Assembly: GCF_037645805.1 (NCBI RefSeq)
Contig: NZ_JBBEXE010000006.1
Coordinates: 186,001-250,000 of the forward strand
Source: Leptobacterium_A meishanense
Lineage (GTDB): Bacteria; Bacteroidota; Bacteroidia; Flavobacteriales; Flavobacteriaceae
DNA: 64,000 bases
Reading direction: 5' to 3'
Shown here: in pieces, positions 62,254 to 64,000 of the stretch
Numbering within the stretch: position 1 is the first letter of the stretch
Layout: each line of letters begins with the position of its first letter
The notes under the pieces: model-generated
Seen by the model: only the letters and a program-made list of their open reading frames with translations
What the model was told of the DNA's origin: nothing
The model's database searches: none
Translations under genes and position numbers: made by a program

Positions 62254-63048
62254 ATAAAACCTGAAGAAAAAAATACTGTCCTTATTGTTGAAAACCTAAA
62301 CATTGGGTATAAAACCAAAAAACAGCTTACTGAAGTGGCAAATACCATTAACTTTTCACTTCAGCTAGGAGAACTTGTTGCTATCGTGGGTGCTAATGGA
62401 GTAGGCAAATCTACTTTACTACGAACTTTAGCTGCTGTTCAACCCAAATTATCCGGAAAAATACAACTTAATGATAAAGAACTTCAGGCTCACACCCCTA
62501 CTTCATTGGCCAAAGAACTGAGTATTGTCCTTACCGAACCCATTTCTTCAAAAAACCTAACCGTCAATGAAGTAGTAGCACTAGGAAGGCATCCTTATAC
62601 CAATTGGATTGGGACATTGACTGAAAATGATCGTATTAAAATCCGGAAAACATTAATGCTTACCAACATGTTGGAATTACAATACAAAAGGTGTTATGAA
62701 CTGAGTGACGGCCAACTCCAAAAAGCAATGATTACAAGGGCTCTTGCACAAGACACACCACTTATGATATTAGATGAGCCAACTACGCACCTAGACATTT
62801 ACCATAAAGCGTATATATTAAAGCTGTTGAAAAAAATTGCACATGAAACACAGCGGGCCGTTTTATTTTCATCACATGAAATAGAAATGGCCATCCAATT
62901 GTGTGATAAAATATTGGTAATGACGCCTACCGGCAGTATTTTTGGACAACCATTTGAATTGATTGAACAAAATACCTTTTCTAACCTATTCCCGAAAGAT
63001 TTAATTGACTTTGATGCTGCTTCCGGAACGTTCAAAATTAACAAATAA
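62254..63048 (+). CDS. btuD: Cobalamin ABC transporter ATP-binding protein
   Basis: The ATPase shows IVGANGVGKSTLLRTL (Walker A), the signature ELSDGQLQKAMITRALAQ, MILDEPTTHLD (Walker B) and the switch His in SSHE. ATG-initiated reading begins too late: the GTG at 62335 cuts off the first beta strands (NTVLIVENLNIGYKTKKQLTEV), which are read in the same frame from 62236. Between that and 62335 there is no ATG, GTG or TTG; ATT at 62251 or ATA at 62254 (followed by AAACCTGAAG) is the likeliest start. I give 62254. Confidence 0.85.
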   Translation: MKPEEKNTVLIVENLNIGYKTKKQLTEVANTINFSLQLGELVAIVGANGVGKSTLLRTLAAVQPKLSGKIQLNDKELQAHTPTSLAKELSIVLTEPISSKNLTVNEVVALGRHPYTNWIGTLTENDRIKIRKTLMLTNMLELQYKRCYELSDGQLQKAMITRALAQDTPLMILDEPTTHLDIYHKAYILKLLKKIAHETQRAVLFSSHEIEMAIQLCDKILVMTPTGSIFGQPFELIEQNTFSNLFPKDLIDFDAASGTFKINK

Positions 63049-63116
63049 TCTTCCGGTTTTCAATGAAGTTAAAAACCATATAAAATTTTATCTTTACACT
63101 AAACTGAAAACAAAAA

Positions 63117-64000
63117 ATGTCAGCAGCTGCTATTACTATTATTATTTCCTTTATAGCTGTCGGGGTTGGTACAATTTTGGGTATGTTTATTCAAAACTTG
63201 AGAACACAGGTCAGACAAAGTGCTCTTTTGGAACGTGAATCACAATTACGTACAACCATTGATGAACTAAAGCGTGCCAATCAATTAGATAAAGAAGAAA
63301 AAGAAACACTACGACAAGGGAAAGAAGCCATTAATATACAGCTTATCAAAAAGGAAGCTGACCTTGAAAACCTGCTTCATAAAAATAAAGAACAAAAAGA
63401 AGAAGTAGAAAAACTTCAAGAAAAATTTACCAAAGAATTTGAAAACCTTGCCAATAAAATCCTTGATGAGAAATCAAACAAATTTACCGAGCAGAACAAA
63501 GAGAACATTAAAAATATTTTAACCCCTTTACAAGAACGCATTCAACTTTTTGAAAAAAAGGTAGAAGCAACCCATAAAGAAAGTATTGATTATCATGCTG
63601 CCCTCCGTCAACAAATACTTGGATTAAAAGAACTTAACGAACAAATGAGCAAAGAAGCCGTCAATTTGACAAAAGCACTTAAAGGCGATAGCAAAATGCA
63701 AGGGAATTGGGGTGAGCTTGTCTTAGAGCGCGTTCTTGAAAAAAGTGGCCTTGAAAAAGGGCGGGAATATGAAATACAGCAAAGTTTCAAGGCTGAAGAT
63801 GGTTCCCGCATTATGCCCGATGTGATCATTCACTTACCGGACGGTAAAAAAATGGTCATTGATGCCAAAGTTTCTTTAACAGCTTATGAACGGTATGTAA
63901 ATACTGAGGATGAAGAACAACAAAGATATTTAAAAGAGCACATAAATTCCATTCAGCGGCACATAGCCCAACTCTCAGATAAAAAATATGAAGACATCTA
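63117..64000 (+). CDS. rmuC: DNA recombination protein RmuC, 3' end beyond window
   Basis: An ATG at 63117 opens a frame to the window edge (294 residues seen). It has an N-terminal membrane span (about 5-27), a long coiled coil (about 35-190) and the RmuC nuclease-like domain with MQGNWGELVLERVLEKSGL and RIMPDVIIHLPDGKKMVIDAKVSL. RmuC limits inversions at short inverted repeats. It follows btuD by 68 bases but is unrelated in function. Confidence 0.93.
   Translation, partial: MSAAAITIIISFIAVGVGTILGMFIQNLRTQVRQSALLERESQLRTTIDELKRANQLDKEEKETLRQGKEAINIQLIKKEADLENLLHKNKEQKEEVEKLQEKFTKEFENLANKILDEKSNKFTEQNKENIKNILTPLQERIQLFEKKVEATHKESIDYHAALRQQILGLKELNEQMSKEAVNLTKALKGDSKMQGNWGELVLERVLEKSGLEKGREYEIQQSFKAEDGSRIMPDVIIHLPDGKKMVIDAKVSLTAYERYVNTEDEEQQRYLKEHINSIQRHIAQLSDKKYEDI

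Overview
The window looks like part of the chromosome of a flavobacterium (Bacteroidota, probably Flavobacteriaceae). It is AT-rich. It encodes type IX secretion (T9SS) cargo with type A and type B sorting domains, PorP/SprF, a 1432-residue RpoC typical of Bacteroidota and ribosomal protein THX. Several promoters fit the Bacteroidota pattern TTTG - about 19 bases - TAnnTTTG. I did not try to name the genus.

Layout. 1-3156 (minus): a TPR sensor histidine kinase cut by the window edge, a 50-residue lipoprotein too short to stand out, and a LytTR regulator whose phospho-acceptor Asp is Glu. 3825-11224 (minus): a surface module of calcium-binding adhesin, PorP/SprF and OmpA/PD40 protein. 11492-13399: prfC and a convergent DUF962 gene. 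13483-26867 (minus): the core information-processing operon, in transcription order tRNA-Thr(UGU), Tyr, Gly, Thr(GGU), tuf, tRNA-Trp, secE, nusG, rplKAJL, rpoB, rpoC, DUF3467. Apart from tRNA-Trp and DUF3467 this matches the E. coli thrU-tyrU-glyT-thrT-tufB-secE-nusG-rplKAJL-rpoBC order. 26958-34913 (minus): hpf, xerC, rpsU, an acyl-CoA dehydrogenase, a helix-hairpin-helix protein, an amino-acid symporter, a K+ channel, PspC and DUF2851.

34977-41417: an accessory, more AT-rich stretch with a membrane redoxin, a secreted hydrolase, a tiny membrane protein, an ECF sigma factor with a probable anti-sigma partner, then a redox group (DUF4242, rhodanese, two thioredoxin-fold proteins) and a MarR-YceI pair with a perfect 16-bp palindromic operator. 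41426-48313: a complete trpEGDCFBA operon preceded by a readable attenuator: promoter, a 20-residue leader peptide with three Trp codons in a row, a competing antiterminator and a strong terminator.

48409-53446: an orphan ParA ATPase, a 146-bp tandem repeat array rich in hairpins, THX, a uracil-DNA-glycosylase-like protein, yaaA and an RluA-type pseudouridine synthase, with low-complexity repeats between genes. 53460-57838: a PASTA protein, ddl, coaD, a frameshifted T9SS cargo gene containing a near-identical 369-bp-period duplication, and an unknown small ORF. 57841-63048: a vitamin B12 uptake locus in which a TonB receptor under a cobalamin riboswitch is divergent from btuF-btuC-btuD; btuD has no normal start codon. 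The window ends inside rmuC.

The best signals for a second look are the trp attenuator, the 146-bp array beside the orphan ParA, the pseudo-receiver LytTR protein, the terminator/promoter overlap ahead of the tRNA-tuf operon, the frameshifted and duplicated cargo gene, and the non-ATG start of btuD. I found no clear case of an entirely new multi-gene system.
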